Part shown: in pieces, positions 8,643-17,059 of the stretch | How the letters are laid out: each line of letters starts with the position of its first letter | Position numbering within the stretch: the first letter of the stretch is position 1 | DNA from: Pararhizobium_B sp963760965 | Lineage (GTDB): Bacteria; Pseudomonadota; Alphaproteobacteria; Rhizobiales; Rhizobiaceae | Direction of reading: 5' to 3' | DNA: 64,000 bases | Assembly: GCA_963760965.1 (NCBI GenBank) | Contig: CAVXEW010000007.1 | Span: 372,001 to 436,000, forward strand | Program-made: the position numbers and the translations under genes | The notes under the pieces: model-generated | Told to the model about the DNA's origin: nothing | Databases searched by the model: none | Seen by the model: only the letters and a program-made list of their open reading frames with translations

Positions 8643-9692
8643 ATGGAACTCGGGCTCTTCACATTCGGCGACGTCGGTACGAATCCGGTCACCGGCGAGA
8701 AGGTCGACGCACCGCGGCGCCTCGCAAACCTCGTCGAGGAGATCGAGCTCGCCGACCAGGTCGGGCTCGACCTCTTCGGCGTCGGCGAGCACCATCGCCC
8801 AGACTACGCCGTCTCCTCGCCGGCGGTGGCCCTTGCCGCAGCCGCGACGCGCACGAAATCGATCCGGCTGACGAGCGCCGTCTCGGTCCTGAGTTCCGAC
8901 GACCCCATCCGGGTCTTCCAGCAGTTCGCCACGCTGGACGGGCTGACGAACGGGCGGGCGGAAATCATCGCCGGCCGGGGTTCCTTCATCGAATCGTTTC
9001 CGCTCTTCGGCCACGCCCTCGACGACTACGAGACGCTGTTTTCCGAAAAGCTCGACATGCTGCTCGAGCTGAACGCCAGCGAGCGGCTCACGTGGCCGGG
9101 CGGCAGGCACACGCCGAAGATCGAGGGCCGCGGCGTCTATCCTCGGCCCGTGCACGGTTCCCTCCCCCTCTGGATCGCTGCCGGCGGCACACCGAATTCC
9201 GTGGTCCGGGCGGCGCGCCTGAACCTACCGCTGGTCCTTGCCATCATCGGCGGCGAACCGCGGCGCTTCGCTCCCCTCTTCGACGTCTACCGCCAGGCGA
9301 CGGAGGCGCGGCCGGACCACGATCCGGCAAGCATGAAGACCGGCATCAGCGTCCACGGCTTCGTCGCAGGGACCAGGGCCGAAGCCATCGAGACTTTCTA
9401 CCTGCCGCAGGCCGAGGTGATGAACCGCATCGGACGCGAGCGCGGCTTCCCGGCGATGACGCGCCAGCATTTCGACGCCATGTGCGGACCGACCGGCGCG
9501 ATCTTCCTCGGCAGCCCGAGCGAACTGACCGACAAGATTCTCGCCCACCACGAGATCTTCGGAGGACTCGACCGCTTCATGCTGCAGATGGCGATCGGCG
9601 TCATCGACCATGCCGCGATGCTGAAGGCGATCGAGCTCTTCGGGACGAAGGTCGCGCCGGAGGTACGCAGGGCCGTCGCGACGAGTGCCTAG
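8643..9692 (+). CDS. LLM-class flavin-dependent oxidoreductase (luciferase-like monooxygenase)
   Basis: A 349-residue TIM-barrel protein of the bacterial luciferase-like family, using FMNH2 or F420. It begins MELGLFTFGDVG after an AGGAAGGA stretch, and carries the family segments FGVGEHHRPDYAVSSP, SAVSVLSSDDPIRVFQQFA and GRAEIIAGRGSFIESF. The third is the usual phosphate-binding neighbourhood. Substrate unknown. It lies 97 bases after the epimerase, possibly in the same transcript, and is followed by a perfect 15-base-pair hairpin. Confidence 0.88.
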   Translation: MELGLFTFGDVGTNPVTGEKVDAPRRLANLVEEIELADQVGLDLFGVGEHHRPDYAVSSPAVALAAAATRTKSIRLTSAVSVLSSDDPIRVFQQFATLDGLTNGRAEIIAGRGSFIESFPLFGHALDDYETLFSEKLDMLLELNASERLTWPGGRHTPKIEGRGVYPRPVHGSLPLWIAAGGTPNSVVRAARLNLPLVLAIIGGEPRRFAPLFDVYRQATEARPDHDPASMKTGISVHGFVAGTRAEAIETFYLPQAEVMNRIGRERGFPAMTRQHFDAMCGPTGAIFLGSPSELTDKILAHHEIFGGLDRFMLQMAIGVIDHAAMLKAIELFGTKVAPEVRRAVATSA

Positions 9693-9698
9693 TGGTGC

Positions 9699-9731
9699 GA
9701 CCCAGACAGATGGATACCATCTGTCTGGGTC
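9699..9731. terminator. Perfect 15-bp inverted repeat with 3-base loop
   Basis: Arms gacccagacagatgg and ccatctgtctgggtc match perfectly around ATA. The hairpin lies between convergent genes (monooxygenase ending 9692, GH1 ending 9744), so a bidirectional terminator is the simplest reading. No T run flanks it on either side. Confidence 0.55.
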
Positions 9732-9743
9732 AAGAGCACTGGC

Positions 9744-11120
9744 TTACCGCATGCCGGCGTGCGCCTTCGCAAGTTCGGCAAACCACGAGGCACTCTTCTT
9801 CGGGGTGCGCACCAGCGTCTCGTAGTCGACATGGACGAGGCCGAACCGCATGCTGTAGCCTTCGGCCCATTCGAAATTGTCCATCAGAGACCAGCAGAAA
9901 TAGCCCTTGATCCGCATGCCCTTGGCGACGAGATCGGCGACGATGCCGAGATGGTCGTTCAGGTAGTCGATGCGGGGCTGGTCGTCGACGACACCATTGC
10001 CGTCCGGTTCCATGTTGTAGCAGGCGCCATTCTCAGTGATGTAGATGTCGGGCAGGTCGTAGCGCCGGTCCAGCTCCGTCAGTATGTGGGAAAAGGCGCC
10101 CGGATCGATCTCCCAGCCTATGTCGGTCTTTTCGGGGCGCAGCGCGGCAGCGGTCTTCGCCCGCGGGAACTCCGCCCCCTCCGTCCGGTCGTCGCTGACG
10201 CGCAGCGGCGTGTAGTAGTTGACGCCGACGAAATCGAGCTTCTGGCCGATCGTGGCGAGATCGCCCGGCTCGATCTTTGGCATCCGTGCGCCGAAAGCCT
10301 CGAGGAAGGCCTCGGGATAGGCACCGGCGAAGATCGGGCCGAAAAACGCCCCGTTGTGGAAGTCGAAGGCACGCCCGGCCGCCGCCCGGTCCTCCCCGGT
10401 GTCGGAGGCGGGAAGGATGGCCATCGGATTGAAGACGATGCCGACCGGAAGGTCCGCCCGCTCGGCGCGTACCGCCTGGACCCCGAGCCCGTGCGCCAGG
10501 TTCGTCGTGTGCAGGGCGGCGAGCGCCGCCTCCATGTTGCGCTCGCCCGGCGCATGCACGCCCATCAGGTGCGAGAGCCAGACCGAGCACCACGGCTCGT
10601 TGAAGGTCGCCACCGCGTCGAGCCGGTCGCCGAGGCGCGCGATCACGGTGCGCGCATAGCGTTCGTACGCCGCCGCCGTGCTGCGCGCCGTCCATCCGCC
10701 GTCGCCCATCAGCGCCAGCGGCAGGTCCCAGTGATACAGGGTGGCGAAGGTCCTTATGCCGCGTGCCTTGCAGCCGTCGACGAGCCGGTCGTAGAAGTCG
10801 AGGCCCGCCTCGTTGACGGGGCCTGTGCCGTCCGGGACGATCCTCGGCCAGGCGACGGAGAACCGGTATGCGTCCACCCCGAGCGAGGCGATGAGGTCCA
10901 GGTCCTCCTCCAGGCGATTGTAATGATCGCAGGCGACGTCGCCGTTGTGCCGCTCGTGGACACGGCCCGGCATCTTCGAGAACGCGTCCCAGATCGAAGG
11001 CTTCCGTCCGTCCGCTTTCGCCGCCCCCTCGACCTGATAGGAGGCGGTCGCCACGCCGAACAGGAAATCCGCGGGAAACCGTGCTGCGAGGGCCTTGGCG
11101 TCGGTGTTTGCATCGGTCAT
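9744..11120 (-). CDS. Glycoside hydrolase family 1 beta-glucosidase
   Basis: A 458-residue GH1 enzyme hydrolysing beta-linked glucosides with retention. The acid/base Glu is in TFNEPW (Glu175) and the nucleophile in YITENGA (Glu363). The N-terminal FPADFLFGVATASYQVEGA and the C-terminal GYFCWSLMDNFEW segments are also conserved. No signal peptide, so it is cytoplasmic and would act on imported cellobiose-like sugars. No sugar transporter is adjacent. A LacI-type palindrome lies about 30 to 50 bases upstream of the start and probably controls it. Confidence 0.94.
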   Translation of the reverse strand: MTDANTDAKALAARFPADFLFGVATASYQVEGAAKADGRKPSIWDAFSKMPGRVHERHNGDVACDHYNRLEEDLDLIASLGVDAYRFSVAWPRIVPDGTGPVNEAGLDFYDRLVDGCKARGIRTFATLYHWDLPLALMGDGGWTARSTAAAYERYARTVIARLGDRLDAVATFNEPWCSVWLSHLMGVHAPGERNMEAALAALHTTNLAHGLGVQAVRAERADLPVGIVFNPMAILPASDTGEDRAAAGRAFDFHNGAFFGPIFAGAYPEAFLEAFGARMPKIEPGDLATIGQKLDFVGVNYYTPLRVSDDRTEGAEFPRAKTAAALRPEKTDIGWEIDPGAFSHILTELDRRYDLPDIYITENGACYNMEPDGNGVVDDQPRIDYLNDHLGIVADLVAKGMRIKGYFCWSLMDNFEWAEGYSMRFGLVHVDYETLVRTPKKSASWFAELAKAHAGMR

Positions 11121-11447
11121 GGAAAGCTCCCGATAGTCTCTGGAAAGAAGTTACTGCAACGATGCAGTGACCTGAACCCATTCCTCTCCGAAATCAACCG
11201 CCGAAGCGATGCGGGGCAAAAAATCGCCACGGGCGCGCGGCGGAGCCGGCTGGCGGGAGGCGACCCTTGACGGCACTGGTCGAATGTGGCCTATGGCGGC
11301 CACGCGAGCCATTTCCGAGCGCCGGATATCCGGCGTTTCGGCGGGATTTTCACAGGGTGCTGCCACGGAACGGGTGCCGCCGGTTTCGACAGAGACGGCA
11401 ATGTCCGACGGGACGGCGCGCCAGCAACGACCGGACGACCAGGGACC
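11121..11447. other. Intergenic region between bgl (GH1) and gltX
   Basis: A 327-base divergent spacer. The only clear element is the palindrome at 11151-11170 on the GH1 side. Open frames crossing it have no family resemblance and read into gltX; I see no gene in it. Confidence 0.6.
11151..11170. promoter_or_regulatory. LacI-family-type operator upstream of GH1
   Basis: ttactgcaac|gatgcagtga is a near-perfect palindrome centred on a CG step; half-sites actgcaac and actgcatc differ at one base. LacI-family operators are 14 to 20 base palindromes with a central CpG. Its place just upstream of a beta-glucosidase fits sugar-responsive repression. The cognate regulator is not in this window. Confidence 0.5.
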
Positions 11448-12911
11448 ATGGCAGAAAGAGAAACGCGCGTGCGCATCGCGCCGTCGCCAACCGGCGAACC
11501 GCATGTCGGCACCGCCTATACGGCGCTCTTCAACTATCTGTTTGCCCGCCACACGGGCGGCAAGTTCGTCCTGCGCATCGAGGACACGGACGCCTCGCGC
11601 TCGACCCGCGAATACGAGGAGAAGGTTCTGGAGGCGCTCCGCTGGACGGGACTCTCCTGGGCGGAAGGCCCGGACGTCGGCGGTCCCTACGGACCCTACC
11701 GGCAAAGCGAGCGCAAGCATCTCTACGGCGAGCACGTCGATGCGCTTCTCGAGAAGGGACACGCCTTCAAGTGCTTCTGCACGCAGGAGCGCCTGGAGAG
11801 GATGCGCGAGGGCCAGCGCGCCCGCGGCGAGCCGCCGCGCTACGACGGGCACTGCCTGGACCTGACGGCCGAAGAGATTTCCGCCAAGGAAGCCGGCGGC
11901 GAAGTGCCGGTGGTGCGCATGAGGATCCCGGCGCAGGGCGCCTGCAAGTTCACGGACTGGGTGTATGGCGAGGTCGAGATCCCGTGGGAATCCGTCGACA
12001 TGCAGGTCATCCTCAAGGCCGACGGCATGCCGACCTACCACATGGCGAACGTCGTCGACGACCACCTGATGAAGATCACCCATGTCGCGCGCGGCGAGGA
12101 GTGGGTCTCGTCGACGCCGAAGCACATCCTGCTCTACGACTATCTGGGCTGGGAAAAGCCCGAGTTCATCCACCTGCCGCTCATGCGCAACGCCGACAGG
12201 TCGAAGCTCTCCAAGCGCAAGAACCCGACTTCGATTTCCTACTACTCCGCGGAGGGCTACCTGCCGGAAGCCCTGATGAACTTCCTCGGCCTGCTCTTTA
12301 TCCAGATCGGCGAGGGCGAGGAACTGATGGACATGGACGAACTCGCCGCGAAGTTCGACCCTCACAACCTGTCGAAGAGCGGCGCCGTCTTCGACATCCA
12401 GAAGCTCGAATGGCTGAACGGCCGCTGGATGCGGGAGAAGATCCCGGAGGACGAGTTCCTCCACCGCGTGCTCGCCTGGGCGTCGGAGGGTGGAAAGCTC
12501 AAGGAAACGCTGAGGCTCTCGCACTCGCGCATCACCAAGCTCGGCGACCTGCCGGACCTGATCGCCTTCATGTTCAGGGCAGACCTCGGACTGACGGCCA
12601 ACGCCTTCTCCGGGATCAAGAAGACGACGCCCGCCGACTGCCTCGAGATCATCGAGACGGTACTGCCGGAACTGGAGAAGCTGCCCGACTGGACGGTCGA
12701 GGCGATCGAGGCGGAGTTGCGCGCCATGGCAGAGCGGACGGACCGCAAGCTGCGCCTCCTGCTGCCGCCGCTCTTCGTCGCGGTTTCCGGCAGCGCGCGC
12801 TCGCTGCCGCTCTTCGATTCCATGGCGCTTCTTGGTCGTGCGGTCGTGCGCCAGCGCCTGAAGGCTGCCATCGCCGTGCTGAAGGCGGCTGCCGGACAGG
12901 AAGCGGGCTGA
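11448..12911 (+). CDS. gltX: Glutamate--tRNA ligase
   Basis: A 487-residue class I aminoacyl-tRNA synthetase charging tRNA-Glu. The HIGH-type motif is in APSPTGEPHVGTAY near the N-terminus, and the KMSKS-type motif in DRSKLSKRKN. LRIEDTDASRS is the usual GluRS segment after the first motif. The ATG at 11448 follows an AGGGA and gives the normal N-terminus MAERETRVRIAPSP. It is 40 bases upstream of lysS and co-oriented; the pair is probably co-transcribed. Rhizobia often carry two GluRS genes, one of which can be specific or non-discriminating; which one this is cannot be told here. Confidence 0.94.
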   Translation: MAERETRVRIAPSPTGEPHVGTAYTALFNYLFARHTGGKFVLRIEDTDASRSTREYEEKVLEALRWTGLSWAEGPDVGGPYGPYRQSERKHLYGEHVDALLEKGHAFKCFCTQERLERMREGQRARGEPPRYDGHCLDLTAEEISAKEAGGEVPVVRMRIPAQGACKFTDWVYGEVEIPWESVDMQVILKADGMPTYHMANVVDDHLMKITHVARGEEWVSSTPKHILLYDYLGWEKPEFIHLPLMRNADRSKLSKRKNPTSISYYSAEGYLPEALMNFLGLLFIQIGEGEELMDMDELAAKFDPHNLSKSGAVFDIQKLEWLNGRWMREKIPEDEFLHRVLAWASEGGKLKETLRLSHSRITKLGDLPDLIAFMFRADLGLTANAFSGIKKTTPADCLEIIETVLPELEKLPDWTVEAIEAELRAMAERTDRKLRLLLPPLFVAVSGSARSLPLFDSMALLGRAVVRQRLKAAIAVLKAAAGQEAG

Positions 12912-12951
12912 ACCGCCGGACAAACCAGAAATGACACCGGAAGACCTGAAG

Positions 12952-14454
12952 ATGACAGCAGACACCGACCAGACTGCCCTTTCCTCGAACGCCACCGAGG
13001 TGCGCGAGCAGAAGCTGGCTCGCCTGCGCGAGATGCTGGACAACGTCTATCCTGCGCATTTCCACCGCACGATCACAAACGGCGAACTGGCGGAAAAATA
13101 CGCCGGCATCGAGCCTGACACGGTGACCGGAGACATCGTGACCGTCGCCGGCCGCGTCCACTCCTCGCGCAACTCGGGCATGTTCATGGACATCCATGAC
13201 GCCTCGGGCAAGATCCAGGTCTTCACCCACAAGGACATCGCCTCGGAGGAAGCACGCAACCTGCTGCCGCTGATCGATCTCGGCGATATCGTCGGGGTGA
13301 CCGGCGAAGTTCGCCGCACGAAGCGCGGCGAACTGACCGTCAACGCCCGCGACATCGTCATGCTGACGAAGGCGCTGAAGCCGATGCCCGAGAAGTATCA
13401 CGGGCTCGCCGACGTCGAGACGCGCTACCGCAAGCGCTATCTCGACATCATGAGCAACGAGGATGCGCGCGTCCGCTTCAGGAACCGCAGCCGCATCATT
13501 TCCGGCGTGCGCCGCTTCATGGAGGACGACGGCTTCACCGAGGTCGAGACGCCGATGCTCCATCCGGTCTATGGCGGGGCGACCGCAGATCCGTTCAGGA
13601 CGCACCACAACACCCTCAAGATGGACATGTTTCTGCGCATCGCGCCGGAACTCTACCTGAAGCGGGTGCTCGTCAGCGGGCTCGTCGACAAGGTCTTCGA
13701 GGTCAACCGCAATTTCCGCAACGAGGGGGTGTCGACCCGGCACAATCCCGAGTTCACGATGCTCGAATGCTACTGGGCTTTCGCCGACTACGAGGACATC
13801 ATGGATCTCGTCGAGCGGATGTTCTCGCATCTGGCGACGACGCTGCACGGCACGACCGAGTTGCCCTTCGGCGAAAAGACCATCGACTTCAGGGCGCCGT
13901 TCCGCCGGCTGCCGATGCCCGACGCAGTGAAGGAAGCGACCGGCGTTGACTTCCTGTCCCTGGAAACCGACGCGCAGGCACGCGATGCCGCGACGGCGCT
14001 CGGCCTCGAGGTCGAGCCGGACATGACCTGGGGCGAGGCCCTCGCCTTCGTCTTCGAGGAGAAGGTCGAATCCTCGCTCGTCCAGCCGACCCACGTCGTC
14101 AATTTCCCGAAGGACATATCTCCCTTCGCCAAGGAGGTGCCGGGCGAGCCGCGGCTCGTCGAGAGATTCGAGACCTACATAAACGGCTGGGAAATCTGCA
14201 ACGCCTTCTCCGAGCTCAACGATCCGGTGGAGCAGCGCCGCCGCATGGTCGAGCAGGTGGAGCAGGCGCAGGCGCGCGGCGAGGAAATGCGGGTGCTCGA
14301 CGAAGACTTCCTGGAAGCCATGGACCATGGCATGCCACCTGCGGGAGGCCTCGGCATAGGTCTCGACCGGCTCATCATGCTGCTCACCGATTCGCCGTCC
14401 ATCCGGGACGTGATCCTCTTCCCCGCGCGAAAGACGCGGCCCGATCAGGAATAG
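12952..14454 (+). CDS. lysS: Lysine--tRNA ligase, class II
   Basis: A 500-residue class II LysRS. An N-terminal OB-fold anticodon domain (VTVAGRVHSSRNSGMF, about 60-150) precedes the catalytic domain with motif 1 around VRRFMEDDGFTEVETPML, motif 2 in VNRNFRNEGVSTRHNPEFT and motif 3 in PAGGLGIGLDRLIMLL. The start at 12952 (MTADTDQ) is preferred over the one at 12931 because GGAAG lies eight bases ahead of it. Downstream of gltX on the same strand, ending 28 bases before the convergent gene at 14483. Confidence 0.94.
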   Translation: MTADTDQTALSSNATEVREQKLARLREMLDNVYPAHFHRTITNGELAEKYAGIEPDTVTGDIVTVAGRVHSSRNSGMFMDIHDASGKIQVFTHKDIASEEARNLLPLIDLGDIVGVTGEVRRTKRGELTVNARDIVMLTKALKPMPEKYHGLADVETRYRKRYLDIMSNEDARVRFRNRSRIISGVRRFMEDDGFTEVETPMLHPVYGGATADPFRTHHNTLKMDMFLRIAPELYLKRVLVSGLVDKVFEVNRNFRNEGVSTRHNPEFTMLECYWAFADYEDIMDLVERMFSHLATTLHGTTELPFGEKTIDFRAPFRRLPMPDAVKEATGVDFLSLETDAQARDAATALGLEVEPDMTWGEALAFVFEEKVESSLVQPTHVVNFPKDISPFAKEVPGEPRLVERFETYINGWEICNAFSELNDPVEQRRRMVEQVEQAQARGEEMRVLDEDFLEAMDHGMPPAGGLGIGLDRLIMLLTDSPSIRDVILFPARKTRPDQE

Positions 14455-14482
14455 GCGCGCCGGCGATCCGGCTCGGGCCGCA

Positions 14483-15142
14483 TCAGCCGCCGTGGCCGTG
14501 GGCCGCGGCATGGCCATGGGCCGGCTTCTTCTCCGTCCCGTGCGATTCCTTCGCCTTTTCCGGCGATTTCGGCGTGGCGCAGCCATAGGGCTTCTTCATC
14601 CGGGCGGCCATCGCGTCGAGTTCGGCCGGCGACGGCGCCTCGAACTTTCCGTAGAAACCGCCCTCCGGCGTGGGATCGGCGTCGACGTAGCTCGCGCTGA
14701 AAGGTACGTCGACATTCGCGACCCGGGCGGGATGCGGGGCATAGACGACCCTGGCGCCGACGGCGTGATCGCGCATGAGCACGCGGCTGGCGGGCCCGTT
14801 CCGGTCGACCGCGACAACGAGCACGAGGTCCGCCCGCTCGCTCTCCGCCGTGCTCTCGGCGACGCGCACCGCCGTGCGCAGCCGGCCGGCCGGAGACGTC
14901 TGCCCGACCGCTACGAACCGCCGGACCCAGCGTTCGCCGCCATGGTCGAAGGCGACGGTGTCGATGAGCCTGCACTCGACGCCGTAGACCTCCGCGCTTC
15001 GGCCGAGAAGGAAGTCGGTCCCGCCCAAGACGTAGGTCGCCGCCGCCGAAGCGGTCAGCAGGAGCACGATGACGCCGCTCGCGGCAAGGAGCGTCTTGCG
15101 CGGAAGCTTGAACCGTCTCTGCTTTTTCTCTTTGCCGGCCAT
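14483..15142 (-). CDS. Hypothetical protein with one N-terminal membrane segment
   Basis: A 219-residue protein I do not recognise. It starts MAGKEKKQRRFKLPRKTLLA, a basic cytoplasmic stretch, followed by a single hydrophobic segment (about residues 17-40). An extracytoplasmic domain of about 150 residues follows, with VECRLIDTVAFDHGGERWVR. The tail is Lys/Glu-rich and ends in a His-rich run (AHGHAAAHGHGG), which could bind metal. The shape suggests a membrane-anchored periplasmic protein. No partner gene suggests a role; it converges with lysS and lies 62 bases after the transaldolase gene. Confidence 0.65.
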   Translation of the reverse strand: MAGKEKKQRRFKLPRKTLLAASGVIVLLLTASAAATYVLGGTDFLLGRSAEVYGVECRLIDTVAFDHGGERWVRRFVAVGQTSPAGRLRTAVRVAESTAESERADLVLVVAVDRNGPASRVLMRDHAVGARVVYAPHPARVANVDVPFSASYVDADPTPEGGFYGKFEAPSPAELDAMAARMKKPYGCATPKSPEKAKESHGTEKKPAHGHAAAHGHGG

Positions 15143-15204
15143 GGGCTTGGAAGGGTTCCGGAACGGGATGCCGGCGACCCTAGCGGCGCAGCCTTGCGGA
15201 ATGT

Positions 15205-15909
15205 TTAAGCGCCGGGCCTGACCGCAGCGCCATCCGCGCCCGCAGGCCGTGCGGTCGCCTTCTCGAAAGCCGCGACGGCGGCGGCGGAGTGAGGATCGGC
15301 GAGCATGTCCTGCGCCAGGGCCGGCGACAGCGTGAAGGTGTCGAACCCGCGCGAAAGCAGTCCGTCGAGCTGGTCGCCGGTCCGCAGGCTGGCGATCAGT
15401 ATCCGCAACCCGCTGCCCTGGGCGACCGTTCTCATGCCGTCGAGCCGCCGGTCGGCATCGATGCCGGCCTCGATCATCCGGCCGTAGTAGGGCGCCACGT
15501 AGTCCAGTTCGAGCCCGCGGGCGACGGCGCACTGCCGCACGGTATAGCAGGCCGTGAGCGTCACCCTGTAGCCCTCGGCCTTCATCCGGCGCGCAGCGTC
15601 GACGCCCTGGTCGGTGGCCGGCATCTTGACCGTGACGATCGGGGAAATCGATGCCAGCGCGCGCCCATGGTCGCTCAGGATCGCGGCATTCTCTCCCCAG
15701 CTCTGGATATGCAGTTCCCTGAAACCGAGATCTTCCGCGCTTCGCACGAGGTCCAGCGCCGTGGCGACCGAGCAGTCGAGGCCGGCACGTTCGAGCAGCG
15801 TCGGGTTGGTGGTCGCGCCGGCGAGCCAGCCGGTCCGCGCGACCCTCTCCCAGTCCTGCCTGTCAGCGCTGTCGACGAAGAAGAGCAGCCGTGCGGGAGC
15901 TTCGCTCAT
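15205..15909 (-). CDS. Transaldolase / fructose-6-phosphate-aldolase family protein
   Basis: A 234-residue class I aldolase of the small transaldolase (FSA/TalC) type. The segment FVDSADRQDWERV, ATTNPTLLERAG and the Schiff-base lysine in IVTVKMPATDQG (Lys95) are all present, as is the LTACYTVRQC strand after it. Length suits the compact family rather than long TalB. It probably cleaves or transfers a dihydroxyacetone or related unit from a phosphorylated sugar. The neighbouring PfkB kinase (15986-16936, same strand, 76 bases upstream) could supply that phosphorylated substrate. Start at 15909 follows AAGGA. Confidence 0.82.
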   Translation of the reverse strand: MSEAPARLLFFVDSADRQDWERVARTGWLAGATTNPTLLERAGLDCSVATALDLVRSAEDLGFRELHIQSWGENAAILSDHGRALASISPIVTVKMPATDQGVDAARRMKAEGYRVTLTACYTVRQCAVARGLELDYVAPYYGRMIEAGIDADRRLDGMRTVAQGSGLRILIASLRTGDQLDGLLSRGFDTFTLSPALAQDMLADPHSAAAVAAFEKATARPAGADGAAVRPGA

Positions 15910-15985
15910 CAGGCATCCTTCCTTGCGACGCACACATGCACCCCGCCGCAAAGGCCCTCGTCACCAATGGCTGTGACAGGAAGCC

Positions 15986-16936
15986 TCATGGGCGGTGATC
16001 CTTCGCCGGGACGGGCACTTCCTCGATGCGCGGAAGGTCCGCGCCGCGGCGTGAACAGGTCACGGCGGCCGCCGCGATGGCGAAGTTCATGAGCGTCTCG
16101 AGATCCGCCTCGGCCGCCCTCTTCATCGAAAGGAAGCCGGCCGCCGAGAGCCAGTGCAGGCTCGCCGCCTGGAAGGTGTCGCCCGCGCCTACGGTGTCGA
16201 CCACCTGCACCGGCACGCCGGGTGCGGAGGCGCTCCGGCCGTCCGACGAGAAGCCCAGCGCACCCTCCCCGCCGCGCGTGACGAAGACGAGGTCTGCGCC
16301 GCGCGCGATGCAGTCGGCGGCGAAGTTCTCCAGTGGCTTGCCGGGGTAGAGCGTGTTCACGTCCTCGTCGCTGGCCTTCACGAGGTGCGCCGTCCGGGAG
16401 AACTGGTCGACCTGGTGCCGCCAGAGGTCGAGGTCGGGCTCGATGCTGGGGCGGATGTTCGGGTCGTACGAGATGAAACGCCGGCCCGATTCCCTGCGCA
16501 CGAGCGCGAGCAGGCTGGAGGCCGTCGGCTCCGTCGCCGTCGAATAGGATCCGACGTGGAGGCATTCGACGGCTTGCGGCAGGCTTGCCGGAAGTTCCGC
16601 CTTGGTCATCGAGCGATCGGCGGTCTCCGCCGTGTAGAAGCCGTAGTCGGCCGAGCCGTCCGGGCGCGTGCCGACGATCGCCAGCGTGCTGTTCCGCGTC
16701 GACGGGATGAGGAAGTCCGTCGAGACCCGGTTTTCCTTCAGGTAGGCGGCGATGCGCTGGCCGAAGACATCCGTCGAGTTCTTGGCGAGATAGCCCGTGG
16801 CATTGCCGAGCCGGGCGAGGCCGACGGCGACGTTGAGCGGCGAGCCGCCGACATGCCCCTCGATCGCGATTGTTCCGGCCTCCGCCATCGGCAGGGCGAA
16901 GAGATCGAAAAGAGCGTCACCGCAGCTCACGAACAT
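15986..16936 (-). CDS. PfkB-family carbohydrate kinase (fructokinase-like)
   Basis: A 316-residue ribokinase-fold kinase. The N-terminal CGDALFDL and GGSPLNVAVGLARLG segments bind sugar; the C-terminal signature DTVGAGDTF holds the catalytic base (Asp253) and anion hole. It phosphorylates a sugar from ATP in the cytoplasm. Fructose is the commonest substrate of this subgroup, but 2-keto-3-deoxygluconate and others are possible. The transaldolase-like gene follows it and they likely share a transcript. Confidence 0.87.
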   Translation of the reverse strand: MFVSCGDALFDLFALPMAEAGTIAIEGHVGGSPLNVAVGLARLGNATGYLAKNSTDVFGQRIAAYLKENRVSTDFLIPSTRNSTLAIVGTRPDGSADYGFYTAETADRSMTKAELPASLPQAVECLHVGSYSTATEPTASSLLALVRRESGRRFISYDPNIRPSIEPDLDLWRHQVDQFSRTAHLVKASDEDVNTLYPGKPLENFAADCIARGADLVFVTRGGEGALGFSSDGRSASAPGVPVQVVDTVGAGDTFQAASLHWLSAAGFLSMKRAAEADLETLMNFAIAAAAVTCSRRGADLPRIEEVPVPAKDHRP

Positions 16937-17021
16937 GCCAATCCTCCGGCTTGCGCCACCAACCCCGAGCCTCGCAGCCCCTATTGGAAGGCTGTAGCGA
17001 AAAGCCGTCGCCTTGACCAGC

Positions 17022-17053
17022 GCCGGAATGCGAATGCCGGGTCTCGTTCCGGC
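17022..17053 (-). terminator. Inverted repeat after RND permease gene
   Basis: Seven-base arms gccggaa and ttccggc with a loop of 18 bases lie seven bases past the stop of the RND permease, read leftward. Weak, without a T run. Confidence 0.3.
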
Positions 17054-17059
17054 CCGCTC

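Noticed and set aside
14445..14975. Alternative frame opposite and beside lysS with Arg/Gly-rich sequence
   Set aside because: It overlaps the better-supported one-TM protein frame and lysS, and looks like a GC shadow.
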